Below are positions 35,954 to 45,328 of a stretch of DNA of 64,000 bases, piece after piece (position 1 is the first letter of the stretch; each line of letters starts with the position of its first letter). The stretch is taken from contig NZ_CP146963.1 of the NCBI RefSeq assembly GCF_037113525.1, positions 558,001 through 622,000 on the forward strand, in the 5' to 3' direction. Source of the stretch: Butyrivibrio fibrisolvens. Its GTDB lineage: Bacteria > Bacillota > Clostridia > Lachnospirales > Lachnospiraceae. The notes beneath the pieces are model-generated. The model saw only the letters and a program-made list of their open reading frames with translations. It ran no database searches and was not told the origin of the DNA. Both the position numbers and the translations under genes were made by a program.

Positions 35954-37333
35954 ATGAATAAAAGAACAATAGGGTTGTTACTGGCACTTAACATGGTATG
36001 TATGGCAGGCTTTAACGCACAAAAAGCAGATGCCAGATTTGCAGCGGATAATGGCAATGCAGCTGGCTCGGTGCCTATGTATGAAACGGCTACTGCATCG
36101 TCTGATGCTATTTTATACGAACAAGAGTGGTACCAGGAGGCTATTAAGTCAGGACTTCTTTCGACAGGTACCAATGGAAGATTTGAAAACTTCATAAGAA
36201 AACTTCAGAAGGGCAAAAAAGTTACTATAGCATTTATAGGCGGCTCTGTAACAGAGGGCGGCGGAGTCCTGGATCCTGCACAGTCTTATGGCGATCAGTT
36301 TATAGCTTCTCTGACAGAGAAATATCCTAAAGCCAAGATAGAATATGTCAATGCCGGAGTAGGCGGGACATCCTCTGCTATCGGAGCCCTAAGATATGAC
36401 AGGGACGTTACCAAAAAGTGCTCCAAGACTCCTGATCTTGTAGTCGTTGAGTTTTCGGTCAATGACCAGGAGGATCCTACATGCGGACGCGCATATGAAA
36501 GCCTTATAAGACAGATTCTGGAAAAAGATGATGAGACTGCAGTAGTACAGATGTTTGCTGTATTTAAGTCCAGATGGAATCTTGAAGATCTCTACAAACC
36601 GGTTGGGGATCTGTACGGAACACCTATGGTAAGCGCTAAGGACGGTACTGCAGCAGCTTTTGAATCAGGGGATCTTAATAACGAATTATACTTTAGTGAT
36701 GATTATCATCCGACAGCTCTTGGTCACAAGATCATGGCTGATATACTGATGAATCTTGTGAATGAAGTTGATGATGCGGTCACAGCAGGAACTGCAACAA
36801 GGTCTATAGCTCCTGTACCAGGCACATACTTCTATTCACCTGATTTCATTAATATGAAGCTTGTAAGTAGCAAGAATTCAAATGGCGCTAAGGTTAAAGC
36901 GGGAAGTTTCTCGCTGACTGATACTCAGGTTCATGCCCTTGTCAGAAACGGCGAAGTTACATTTCCTTATAACTGGTCGCATGATGGAGGTAGTAATGAG
37001 CCATTTGTATTAGAAGTTACCTGCAAGAATATTCTCTTTGATTACAAAAAATCAATCAGTGATGAATACGGGAAAGCAGAAATTTATGTAGATGGCGAGC
37101 TTGTGGCTACCCTTGATGGAAATAAGTTTGATGCCTGGAATAACAGTTATATAGAAGTTGTTTATGATTCACAGGAAGTAGCTAAGCATAAGCTGGAAGT
37201 TAAGATGGCTGAAGAAGACAAGGATAAGAAATTCACGATCCTTGGGATAGCTTATTCTGATGAAAAGATGACCTATACTCAGGATCCGATCGTCCTGGAA
37301 TATACTACAGGAAGTGAAAATATTGTTTACTAA
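35954..37333 (+). CDS. Secreted SGNH/GDSL esterase
   Basis: A 459-residue secreted esterase. Signal peptide about 1-27 (AQKADA end). SGNH block I GGSVTEGG with S98, GGTSSA (Gly block), VEFSVND (Asn block) and DDYHPTALGH with D250/H252 complete the triad. A C-terminal beta-rich domain (about 285-459) resembles a carbohydrate-binding or jelly-roll module. Probable substrate is acetylated xylan or a similar polysaccharide, inferred from the xylanase next to it. Ribosome site GGAAGG is upstream. Confidence 0.85.
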   Translation: MNKRTIGLLLALNMVCMAGFNAQKADARFAADNGNAAGSVPMYETATASSDAILYEQEWYQEAIKSGLLSTGTNGRFENFIRKLQKGKKVTIAFIGGSVTEGGGVLDPAQSYGDQFIASLTEKYPKAKIEYVNAGVGGTSSAIGALRYDRDVTKKCSKTPDLVVVEFSVNDQEDPTCGRAYESLIRQILEKDDETAVVQMFAVFKSRWNLEDLYKPVGDLYGTPMVSAKDGTAAAFESGDLNNELYFSDDYHPTALGHKIMADILMNLVNEVDDAVTAGTATRSIAPVPGTYFYSPDFINMKLVSSKNSNGAKVKAGSFSLTDTQVHALVRNGEVTFPYNWSHDGGSNEPFVLEVTCKNILFDYKKSISDEYGKAEIYVDGELVATLDGNKFDAWNNSYIEVVYDSQEVAKHKLEVKMAEEDKDKKFTILGIAYSDEKMTYTQDPIVLEYTTGSENIVY

Positions 37334-37337
37334 AAAC

Positions 37338-37358
37338 AAGGGGCTTTTTAAGCCCCTT
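37338..37358 (-). terminator. Terminator between convergent esterase and xylanase genes
   Basis: AAGGGGCTT / AAGCCCCTT stem with TTTTTAG following on the minus strand, so it serves the xylanase gene best; it probably also stops the esterase transcript. Confidence 0.8.
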
Positions 37359-37372
37359 GAATTATTTACAGA

Positions 37373-38677
37373 TTATTTATAGCTTTCCATTGTTTCCTTG
37401 ATCGCGAAGTAAGCCGGTTTTGGTTCATAGTCTTTGTTGAAGATACGAGTGTTGGTAGTATCGCCTTCTCTGTAGTGATCTACAAGACCAAAGAGGGTTA
37501 CGTTAGTGATATTGGCAGGTCCGCCTGACTGTGTATCCATATCCATAAGGAGCTTGAATACTTCACCGTATCTCTTTGCCTGCTTTTCAAACTGCTCATC
37601 TGTTTCTGTTTCAACTCCGATAGAAAGCTCTGTTACCTGAATCTCAAGATCAAGTTCAGCAAACTTGGTGATAGCAGCTTTGATCATAGTATCATTTGGA
37701 TAGTCGATTCCCCAGTATCCCTGCATTCCGATGCCATCGATAAGACCTTTTTCCTTGAGATGACTGCACAGATCATAGATGGCCTGAGTCTTAGGAGACT
37801 GGTAGGTATTGTAGTCGTTGTAGAAGAGTTTAGCACCATCTGTTACATATTTTCTTGCATAGGTGAATGCCATCTCTACATAATCTTCACCGATAGTATC
37901 GTACCATGGGTTTGGATCCTGTCCGCACATGGTTCTGCACATGAAATAGCTGTCAGGATCGTAAGCGTCAGGTTCTACAGCTTCATTTACAACATCCCAG
38001 CAATAGATAACTCCGGGATATTCGTCCTGACAATGGGTTACAAGCTGCTTTATATAGCTTTCCATTCTAAGAAGCATTGTATCTTTATCTACATATTCAC
38101 CGTCATCTGTATAACCTTCTCTAAAGAACCAGCCGGGAGCCTGAGTGTGCCATACAAGAGTGTGACCTCTCATCTTCATGCCGTTTTCCTTGCACCATTC
38201 AAGGGTAGGATCGATGGATGCAAAGTTAAGAGCGGGCTCTTCATTACCATTTTTAAGATTATCCTGAGAACCGAACTGATCAAGGATATAGCAACTCTTC
38301 ATAAGATTAGTCATGGTGCAGCTGTTAAAGTGAGTCTTGCACATCTCCATGTATTCAGGAATGCCTAGTGTCTGGTTTTCAAGAGTACTTCCGTTTATTC
38401 CAACTCCAAGACTGAAATAATCTGTGCACAGATCCTTGAGCGGCACAACTTCGCCTGTAAGGTCTGTAGTATCAGATACGGATACATCAGTGTTTGAAGC
38501 TGTAGGTGTAGAAGCGTCAGTTCCAGCTTCAGTTGATGTACTAGTGCCTGTTCCAGAATCTGAAGCAATTACATCAGAAGATGCTGTATTGCTATCGGGG
38601 CTTGATGTAGATGCGCCCTGACACCCCGTAAGAAGCGCTACTACAAGAACTGAAGATAATAATTTGCGTATTTTCAT
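37373..38677 (-). CDS. Lipoprotein GH10 xylanase
   Basis: A 434-residue lipid-anchored xylanase. The signal ends in LLTGC (C19), followed by a Ser/Thr/Asp linker (20-75) and a GH10 barrel (about 80-434). Acid/base E232 lies in WDVVNEAV and nucleophile E350 in QVTELSIG. The usual ENEMK substrate-binding motif reads TNLMK, so the glutamate that contacts the -2 sugar in GH10 is replaced. GGGAGG lies just before the start. Membrane-anchored, it would complement the secreted multi-module xylanase. Confidence 0.9.
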   Translation of the reverse strand: MKIRKLLSSVLVVALLTGCQGASTSSPDSNTASSDVIASDSGTGTSTSTEAGTDASTPTASNTDVSVSDTTDLTGEVVPLKDLCTDYFSLGVGINGSTLENQTLGIPEYMEMCKTHFNSCTMTNLMKSCYILDQFGSQDNLKNGNEEPALNFASIDPTLEWCKENGMKMRGHTLVWHTQAPGWFFREGYTDDGEYVDKDTMLLRMESYIKQLVTHCQDEYPGVIYCWDVVNEAVEPDAYDPDSYFMCRTMCGQDPNPWYDTIGEDYVEMAFTYARKYVTDGAKLFYNDYNTYQSPKTQAIYDLCSHLKEKGLIDGIGMQGYWGIDYPNDTMIKAAITKFAELDLEIQVTELSIGVETETDEQFEKQAKRYGEVFKLLMDMDTQSGGPANITNVTLFGLVDHYREGDTTNTRIFNKDYEPKPAYFAIKETMESYK

Positions 38678-38882
38678 ATTGTCCTCCCATATATAGTTTT
38701 GCTATTGTTATGTCGAATATACAGTATTTATCAAGGGTTCGCTTCTCAATGGTTGTTATTGTCTTGCATATGATTGCTTTTTTGATGAGGCGATTAATAG
38801 AATAACGAATAGAAATAAAGAGTATCTAAGATTTTGAGATACTGCGAATATGTGTTTTAATAGTCTGATAGGAGAAATATAT

Positions 38883-39860
38883 ATGGAAAAAATAGTTAGA
38901 AAAGGGCAAGAGCCCATAATGAAACAGCATATACATGAAAACGGAATGGAGTATCTTACTTTCCCCGCGCTTGATGCTACAGGAATTGTAAGCCATTCTT
39001 TTAGCACTAGAATAGGCGGCGCATCAAAAGGTTATTATAGTGCCACTAACTTTAGCTTCACCAGAGGCGATGTAAAAGAAGACGTAGAAGAGAACTATAG
39101 AAGAATGGCTCAGATACTGGGCTATGGAAGGACTCTTGAGCATTTTGTTACAACATTTCAAACCCATACAACTAATGTTATGCGTATAACAAAAGATGAT
39201 ATGGGTAAAGGCGTATGCAAAGACAGAAACTATGTAGATGTTGATGGAATGATCACAAATGAACCCGGAATCATACTCACAACCTTCCATGCAGACTGCC
39301 CTCCGATCTATTTTGTAGATCCGGTTCATAAAGCTATAGGCCTGTCTCATTCAGGCTGGAAAGGTACTGTAGGAAGGATTGGCGCAAGAACTGTTGAAGC
39401 CATGACAAGGGAATTCGGAACTGATCCATCAGATCTTGTCTGTGCTATAGGACCATCTATATGCGTGGACTGCTATGAAGTGAGTAGTGACGTAGCTGAA
39501 AAGTTTATCGAAGAGTTTGAAATTGAAGATATACCGGAATATATCTCAGATTTTGAAAATAGCGATAATCCTTTGGAAATTTATAATAATAATTCTATTG
39601 AAAAGGTAGAAAATACATCTTCAATTATCAAAAGAAACAGAGAAGAAACTCCTGTTATTCTATATAAAAAAGCAGGCAGTAAATATCAGCTTAATCTATG
39701 GGAGGCAATAAGGAGAACTCTCATTGATGCAGGCGTTAAAACTTATAATATATCCATTACAGATATCTGCTCTCATTGCAATCCTGACTATATCTTTTCA
39801 CATAGAACAACAGGAGAAAAGCGAGGTAACCTCGCTGCATTTTTGGTCCTCAATAGCTAA
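38883..39860 (+). CDS. pgeF: PgeF/YfiH-family protein (purine nucleoside or peptidoglycan-editing enzyme)
   Basis: A 325-residue protein. Start 38883 has AGGAG nine bases upstream. Metal-site motifs of the Cu-oxidase_4/YfiH family are present: H136 and C139 in FHADCPPIYF, SHSGWKG near 155, and CAIGPSICVDCYEV. An insertion of about 55 residues (about 215-270, NSDNPLEIYNNNSIEKVENT) interrupts the C-terminal half. Family members were first called laccases and are now linked to purine nucleosides or peptidoglycan editing. The long inverted repeat C follows 115 bases downstream. Confidence 0.87.
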   Translation: MEKIVRKGQEPIMKQHIHENGMEYLTFPALDATGIVSHSFSTRIGGASKGYYSATNFSFTRGDVKEDVEENYRRMAQILGYGRTLEHFVTTFQTHTTNVMRITKDDMGKGVCKDRNYVDVDGMITNEPGIILTTFHADCPPIYFVDPVHKAIGLSHSGWKGTVGRIGARTVEAMTREFGTDPSDLVCAIGPSICVDCYEVSSDVAEKFIEEFEIEDIPEYISDFENSDNPLEIYNNNSIEKVENTSSIIKRNREETPVILYKKAGSKYQLNLWEAIRRTLIDAGVKTYNISITDICSHCNPDYIFSHRTTGEKRGNLAAFLVLNS

Positions 39861-39974
39861 TAAATTAAATTGATACAACCGATATATCTTTTGGTATGTG
39901 CGTTTATTAATAACATTTCTTAGCACTAATAGTAGTGTAGCTTTTAAGCATTGTATGTAAGCTAAATAGTAGAA

Positions 39975-40141
39975 TCAGGAATGTGGCAAATATGATCATA
40001 AGCCGATTTTGAAAATGCTCTTGAGTTTTCTTAGGATCTTAGGAGCGTTAGTACAGCGTGTTCACGATAGCGGATAAGATCCTTAGAAAACTCAAGGTTA
40101 TTTTCACATGAGGCTTATGATCATATTTGCCACATTCCTGA
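39975..40141. repeat. Long inverted repeat C
   Basis: A 167-bp palindrome with a 30-bp perfect outer stem TCAGGAATGTGGCAAATATG... (39975-40004 with 40112-40141). Then an asymmetric internal loop (GATTTTGAAAAT facing ATGTGAAAAT), an inner stem CTTGAGTTTTCT-AGGATCTTA and a GC-rich apical segment (GGAGCGTTAGTACAGCGTG). The base carries the same 9-mer, in reverse order, as repeats A and B. It lies between pgeF and glgP. The rest of the 400-base gap is AT-rich. Confidence 0.85.
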
Positions 40142-40264
40142 CGCGACCACCTTCATACAAACATTTGCCATTTTTACCAAAAATGAAGTACAATATATAT
40201 AAATTTTCCCCAAAAACATTACTTTTTGTATTTATTCATATTTTTATATCCCGGAGGTATACGT

Positions 40265-42742
40265 ATGGCTAAAATTAAGTCCAGGTCAGCTTTTGACAAG
40301 GAATTATTTAAACGTAGTGTCTTATACAATATCAAAACTCTCTATCGCAGAACTTTAGAAGAAGCAACTCCCCAACAGATATATCAGGCGGCCAGCCTTG
40401 CGATCAAAGACCAGATAATCGATTACTGGATGGATACGCAGAAGGCTCTGGAAGAACAGGATCCCAAGATCGTGTACTATATGTCCATGGAATTCCTGAT
40501 GGGAAGAGCTTTTGGTAATAACCTCATTAACCTTCGTGCTTATGAAGGTGTTGGTGAAGTTATGGATGAGCTTGGCGTAGATCTTAACCTGATCGAAGAT
40601 CAGGAACCGGATCCGGCTCTTGGTAATGGTGGTCTTGGAAGACTTGCAGCATGCTTTCTTGATTCACTGGCTTCACTTAATTACGTGGCTTACGGATGCG
40701 GAATCCGTTATAAATACGGTATGTTCCGTCAGGAGATACATGATGGATATCAGGTGGAAAAGCCGGATGACTGGCTTGCTAACGGTAACCCGTTTGAGCT
40801 TCGTCGTCAGGAATATGCCAAGGAGATCAAGTTCGGCGGATATGTAAAGATGTATCAGGACGAGAACGGAAGGACTATGTTCAAACAGGAAGATTATCAG
40901 GCTGTTAAGGCAATCCCGTATGATCTTCCAGTGCTTGGATATGGTAACGATGTTGTTGATACTCTTCGTATCTGGGATGCTGAGCCTATTAACAATTTCC
41001 AGCTTGACTCTTTTGATAAGGGCGATTATCAGAAGGCTGTAGAGCAGGAGAACCTTGCCAAGCAGATATGTGAAGTATTGTATCCTAATGACAATCATAT
41101 AGCGGGCAAAGAGCTAAGACTCAAACAGCAGTATTTCTTTATATCTGCATCTGTTCAGACTGCTGTTCAGAAATACCTTAAGAATCATGATGACATCAAA
41201 AAGTTCTACGAGAAGAATGTATTCCAGCTCAATGATACTCATCCTACAGTTGCTGTAGCTGAGCTCATGAGAGTTTTAATGGATGATTATTATCTTGAGT
41301 GGGATGAAGCATGGGATATAACAACTAAGACATGCTGTTATACTAACCATACTATCATGGCTGAAGCTCTTGAGAAGTGGCCTCAGGATCTTTTCCAGAG
41401 ACTTCTTCCTCGTATATATCAGATCGTTGAGGAAATCAATAGAAGATTTAATATAGAAATAGTAAACAGATACTCAAACGATCCGAAGGTAAGCATTGAT
41501 GAAAAGATCCGTAAGATGGCTATCCTTTATGATAACCAGGTACGAATGGCTCACCTTGCTATCGTAGGAAGCCATTCAGTTAACGGTGTTGCAAAGCTTC
41601 ATACTGAGATCCTTGAAAAGAGAGAATTAAAGGATTTCTATGAGATGATGCCTGAGAAGTTCAATAACAAGACTAATGGTATCACTCAGAGAAGATTCCT
41701 TATGCATGCAAATCCTCTTCTTGCAAACTGGTGTACCAAGAAGGTTGGCGACGGCTGGATTACAGACCTTACAGTTCTTAGCGGTCTTAAGAAGTCAGCC
41801 GATACTGCTAAAGCCCAGAAGGAATTCATGGCGATCAAGAAAAAGAACAAGGAGCGTCTTGCAAGGTATATTCTGCAGCACAATGGTATTCAGATCGATC
41901 CTGATTCCATTTATGACTGTCAGGTAAAGAGACTCCATGAGTATAAGCGTCAGCTCCTTAATATACTTCATGTAATATACCTTTACGATAAGATCAAGAC
42001 AGATCCGAAGTTCGATATGCCAAAGCAGACCTTCATCTTTGGAGCAAAGGCAGCAGCAGGTTATAGGATAGCAAAGCTTACCATTAAGCTTATTAATTCT
42101 GTAGCAGATGTTGTTAATGATGATCCTGATGTAGATGGCCGTATAAAGGTTGTATTCATAGAAGATTACAGGGTATCGAATGCTGAGCTTATCTTTGCGG
42201 CAGCAGATGTTTCAGAGCAGATCTCTACTGCAAGTAGAGAGGCATCAGGAACAGGTAATATGAAGATGATGCTTAATGGCGCTGTTACTATCGGTACCAT
42301 GGACGGTGCTAATGTAGAGATAGTCAAGGAAGTTGGAGAGAAGAATGCCTTTATCTTCGGTCTTTCTTCTGATGAAGTTATTGAGCATGAGAGGAAAAAT
42401 GACTACGATCCAATGAGTATCTATACTAAAGATGCTGTGATCAAGAAAACTGTGGATCGCCTCATTGACGGAACATTCAGTAAGGATAAAGAGCTTTTCA
42501 GACCACTTTGGAATTCTCTTCTTAATACAAAGGATACAAGTAAGGCAGATACCTATTTTATCCTGAAAGATTTCCATTCATATGCTGATGCTCAGGCAAG
42601 AGTTCGTAAAGCTTATGAAGATAAGGCAGGATGGGCTAAGATGGCTATGCTTCAGACAGCATGCTGCGGTAAGTTCTCATCTGACAGAACTATTGAAGAG
42701 TATGTCAAGGACATATGGCATCTTGATAAGATCAAGGTTTGA
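40265..42742 (+). CDS. glgP: Glycogen/maltodextrin phosphorylase
   Basis: An 825-residue GT35 phosphorylase. Start 40265 follows GGAGG by 7 bases; an upstream ATG is not used. EDQEPDPALGNGGLGRLAACFLDS is the family substrate-loop motif (in part), and the PLP lysine is K667 in GTGNMKMMLNGAVTIGTMDGANVEI. It releases glucose-1-phosphate from glycogen or maltodextrins. It stands alone, with a strong terminator after it. Confidence 0.97.
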   Translation: MAKIKSRSAFDKELFKRSVLYNIKTLYRRTLEEATPQQIYQAASLAIKDQIIDYWMDTQKALEEQDPKIVYYMSMEFLMGRAFGNNLINLRAYEGVGEVMDELGVDLNLIEDQEPDPALGNGGLGRLAACFLDSLASLNYVAYGCGIRYKYGMFRQEIHDGYQVEKPDDWLANGNPFELRRQEYAKEIKFGGYVKMYQDENGRTMFKQEDYQAVKAIPYDLPVLGYGNDVVDTLRIWDAEPINNFQLDSFDKGDYQKAVEQENLAKQICEVLYPNDNHIAGKELRLKQQYFFISASVQTAVQKYLKNHDDIKKFYEKNVFQLNDTHPTVAVAELMRVLMDDYYLEWDEAWDITTKTCCYTNHTIMAEALEKWPQDLFQRLLPRIYQIVEEINRRFNIEIVNRYSNDPKVSIDEKIRKMAILYDNQVRMAHLAIVGSHSVNGVAKLHTEILEKRELKDFYEMMPEKFNNKTNGITQRRFLMHANPLLANWCTKKVGDGWITDLTVLSGLKKSADTAKAQKEFMAIKKKNKERLARYILQHNGIQIDPDSIYDCQVKRLHEYKRQLLNILHVIYLYDKIKTDPKFDMPKQTFIFGAKAAAGYRIAKLTIKLINSVADVVNDDPDVDGRIKVVFIEDYRVSNAELIFAAADVSEQISTASREASGTGNMKMMLNGAVTIGTMDGANVEIVKEVGEKNAFIFGLSSDEVIEHERKNDYDPMSIYTKDAVIKKTVDRLIDGTFSKDKELFRPLWNSLLNTKDTSKADTYFILKDFHSYADAQARVRKAYEDKAGWAKMAMLQTACCGKFSSDRTIEEYVKDIWHLDKIKV

Positions 42743-42751
42743 TCATACCGA

Positions 42752-42792
42752 CCCCTTACAGTTATAACATGGCTGTAAGGGGCCTTATTTTT
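42752..42792 (+). terminator. Intrinsic terminator of glgP
   Basis: CCCCTTACAG / CTGTAAGGGG, 10-bp perfect stem, followed by CCTTATTTTTT. Confidence 0.9.
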
Positions 42793-42851
42793 TACATTAA
42801 TTTCGCAACTTGATTATAAAGTCATATGATTGTATATTTATAAAAGCGAGA

Positions 42852-42881
42852 TTGTATACACGTATATCGCGCGAGTATAAT
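42852..42881 (+). promoter_or_regulatory. Likely promoter of the aconitase-family gene
   Basis: TTGTAT (42852-42857), 18-base spacer, TATAAT (42876-42881), 75 bases before the start. Confidence 0.5.
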
Positions 42882-42954
42882 TGTTGTTAAGATGTTAACC
42901 TGTTGGGGCATATCACCTTTTTATCCCGACATCATTGCATGGCAGGAGGTACAG

Positions 42955-45249
42955 ATGATCACTACTACTAAAAACGGCGCATATCTTGTAAATGGTACAG
43001 ATCTTATTGAAGATGGTGCGCAGGCTCTTTCTGAAGTCGCAGCAAAAACAGGTAAGACTCCGGACAAAGAAGAAGCCAGAAAAGGAACTATCGCATACAG
43101 CATTCTCAAAGCCCACAATACTTCGGGCAATATGGAGAATCTTCAGATAAAGTTCGACAAACTTACATCCCACGATATTACATATGTTGGAATCATACAG
43201 ACTGCAAGGGCATCAGGACTTACAAAGTTCCCGATACCTTATGTTCTTACAAACTGCCATAACTCACTTTGTGCAGTAGGCGGAACTATCAATGAAGACG
43301 ACCACATGTTCGGTCTTACAGCAGCCAAGAAGTATGGCGGAATGTACGTTCCACCTCATCAGGCTGTTATTCACCAGTTTGCAAGAGAAGTCCTTGCTAC
43401 AGGCGGCGGTATGATCCTTGGATCTGATTCACATACTCGTTATGGTGCGCTTGGAACCATGGCTATGGGTGAAGGCGGACCAGAGCTTGTTAAGCAGCTC
43501 CTGAGCCAGACTTACGATATCAAGATGCCTGGCGTTATAGCTATCTATATGACAGGAGAGCCTGTAAAGGGCGTTGGACCTCAGGATGTAGCTCTTGCTA
43601 TCATCGGAGAAGTATTCAAGTCAGGCTATGTTAAGAACAAGGTTATGGAGTTTGTAGGACCTGGCGTAGCAGGCCTTTCTGCTGACTTCCGTATCGGCGT
43701 TGATGTTATGACAACAGAGACAACATGTCTTTCATCAATCTGGCAGACAGATGAAGAGATCGAGAATTTCTATGATATCCATGGAAGAAAAGAAGATTAT
43801 AAGAAGCTCACACCTTGTGACGTAGCATATTATGACGGCGTAGTTAAGGTAGATCTTAGTACTATAAGACCTATGATCGCTATGCCATTCCATCCTTCAA
43901 TGGCTTACGAGATAGATTTTGTTAATGCAAACCTTGAGCAGATGCTTCATGAAACAGAAGAAAGAGCTAAGGTTTCATTTGGAGATAAGATCGAGTACTC
44001 TCTTAAGGATAAGATCGTTGATGGTAAGCTCCTTGTAGATCAGGGTATCATCGCAGGCTGTGCAGGCGGCGGATTTGAAAATATCTGTGCTGCAGCTGAC
44101 ATCATGAAGAACCAGTATATTGGTGCTGATAAGTTCACTATGTCAATCTATCCTGCATCAACACCTATCTATATGGAACTACTTAAAAACGGCGTTGCAG
44201 CATCTCTTCTTGAGACAGGAACTGTTCTTAAGACAGCTTTCTGCGGACCATGCTTTGGCGCAGGAGATACACCTGCAAACAATGCATTCTCGATCCGTCA
44301 TTCAACACGTAACTTCCCTAACAGAGAAGGTTCAAAGGTTCAGAACGGACAGATCTCTTCTGTTGCACTTATGGATGCAAGATCAATCGCAGCTACAGCA
44401 GCTAATAAGGGCTTCCTTACACCTGCAACAGATTTTGATGGAGAATTCAATAAGTATACATATCACTTTGATGCAAACATCTATAAGAACCGTGTATTTG
44501 ATTCTCACGGAGTTGCTGATCCGGATGCTCAGATCCAGTTCGGACCTAACATCAAGGACTGGCCTAAGATGGAGGCACTTCCAAAGGATCTTGTACTTAA
44601 GGTTGTATCTGAGATTCACGATCCTGTTACAACAACAGATGAGCTTATTCCTTCAGGTGAGACATCATCTTACAGATCAAATCCTCAGGGACTTGCAGAG
44701 TTCACCCTTTCAAGAAAAGATCCTGAGTACGTAGGACGTGCAAAAGAGATCCAGAAAGCAGAAACAGCACTTGTAGCATCTGAAGATCCTACTAAGGCAG
44801 TTCCTGAACTTGAAAAGGTAATTGAGACTATCAAAAAGACCGGCGCAGATGTTAAAATGGATGTAGAGAGTATCGGATTTGGTTCTACTATCTTTGCAGT
44901 AAAACCAGGTGACGGATCAGCCCGTGAACAGGCTGCTTCCTGCCAGAAGGTACTTGGCGGATGGGGTAACATAGCTAATGAATATGCTACAAAACGTTAC
45001 CGCTCCAATCTCATTAACTGGGGTATGCTTCCATTTATAATTGAAAAAGGCGATCTTCCTTTCAAGAACCTTGACTACATCTTCCTTCCTGATATAAGAA
45101 AAGAAGTTGAAGACAAGGCAGACACTATCAAAGCTGTAGCTATAAGCGGCGATGAGACAAGGGAGTTCACACTTACTCTTGGAGATCTCACAGATCACGA
45201 AAGACAGATCATCCTTGACGGTTGCCTTATCAATTTTAACAGGCAGTAA
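42955..45249 (+). CDS. Aconitase-family hydratase
   Basis: A 764-residue [4Fe-4S] hydratase. Start 42955 has GGAGG just upstream. The active-site stretch GGGMILGSDSHTRYGALGTMAMGEGG, the CAGGGFENI segment and the cluster-binding CGPCFGAG are all visible, and AACAPCFG-like cysteine NSLCAVGG lies near residue 105. The C-terminal swivel (RKEVEDKADTI) domain is present. The family isomerises citrate to isocitrate; some Firmicute homologues act as homoaconitase-like or methylaconitate hydratases. No neighbouring gene fixes which. Confidence 0.86.
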   Translation: MITTTKNGAYLVNGTDLIEDGAQALSEVAAKTGKTPDKEEARKGTIAYSILKAHNTSGNMENLQIKFDKLTSHDITYVGIIQTARASGLTKFPIPYVLTNCHNSLCAVGGTINEDDHMFGLTAAKKYGGMYVPPHQAVIHQFAREVLATGGGMILGSDSHTRYGALGTMAMGEGGPELVKQLLSQTYDIKMPGVIAIYMTGEPVKGVGPQDVALAIIGEVFKSGYVKNKVMEFVGPGVAGLSADFRIGVDVMTTETTCLSSIWQTDEEIENFYDIHGRKEDYKKLTPCDVAYYDGVVKVDLSTIRPMIAMPFHPSMAYEIDFVNANLEQMLHETEERAKVSFGDKIEYSLKDKIVDGKLLVDQGIIAGCAGGGFENICAAADIMKNQYIGADKFTMSIYPASTPIYMELLKNGVAASLLETGTVLKTAFCGPCFGAGDTPANNAFSIRHSTRNFPNREGSKVQNGQISSVALMDARSIAATAANKGFLTPATDFDGEFNKYTYHFDANIYKNRVFDSHGVADPDAQIQFGPNIKDWPKMEALPKDLVLKVVSEIHDPVTTTDELIPSGETSSYRSNPQGLAEFTLSRKDPEYVGRAKEIQKAETALVASEDPTKAVPELEKVIETIKKTGADVKMDVESIGFGSTIFAVKPGDGSAREQAASCQKVLGGWGNIANEYATKRYRSNLINWGMLPFIIEKGDLPFKNLDYIFLPDIRKEVEDKADTIKAVAISGDETREFTLTLGDLTDHERQIILDGCLINFNRQ

Positions 45250-45328
45250 AAAAATTCAGGTCAAAAAATCTGATCTTTAGACCCGGATATTAGATCTGAA
45301 TAATATATACAAATAATATAACTGGGGG

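Noticed and set aside
38756..39007. Minus-strand hydrophobic frame before pgeF
   Set aside because: No ribosome site; overlaps the pgeF start, where conserved family motifs are clear.
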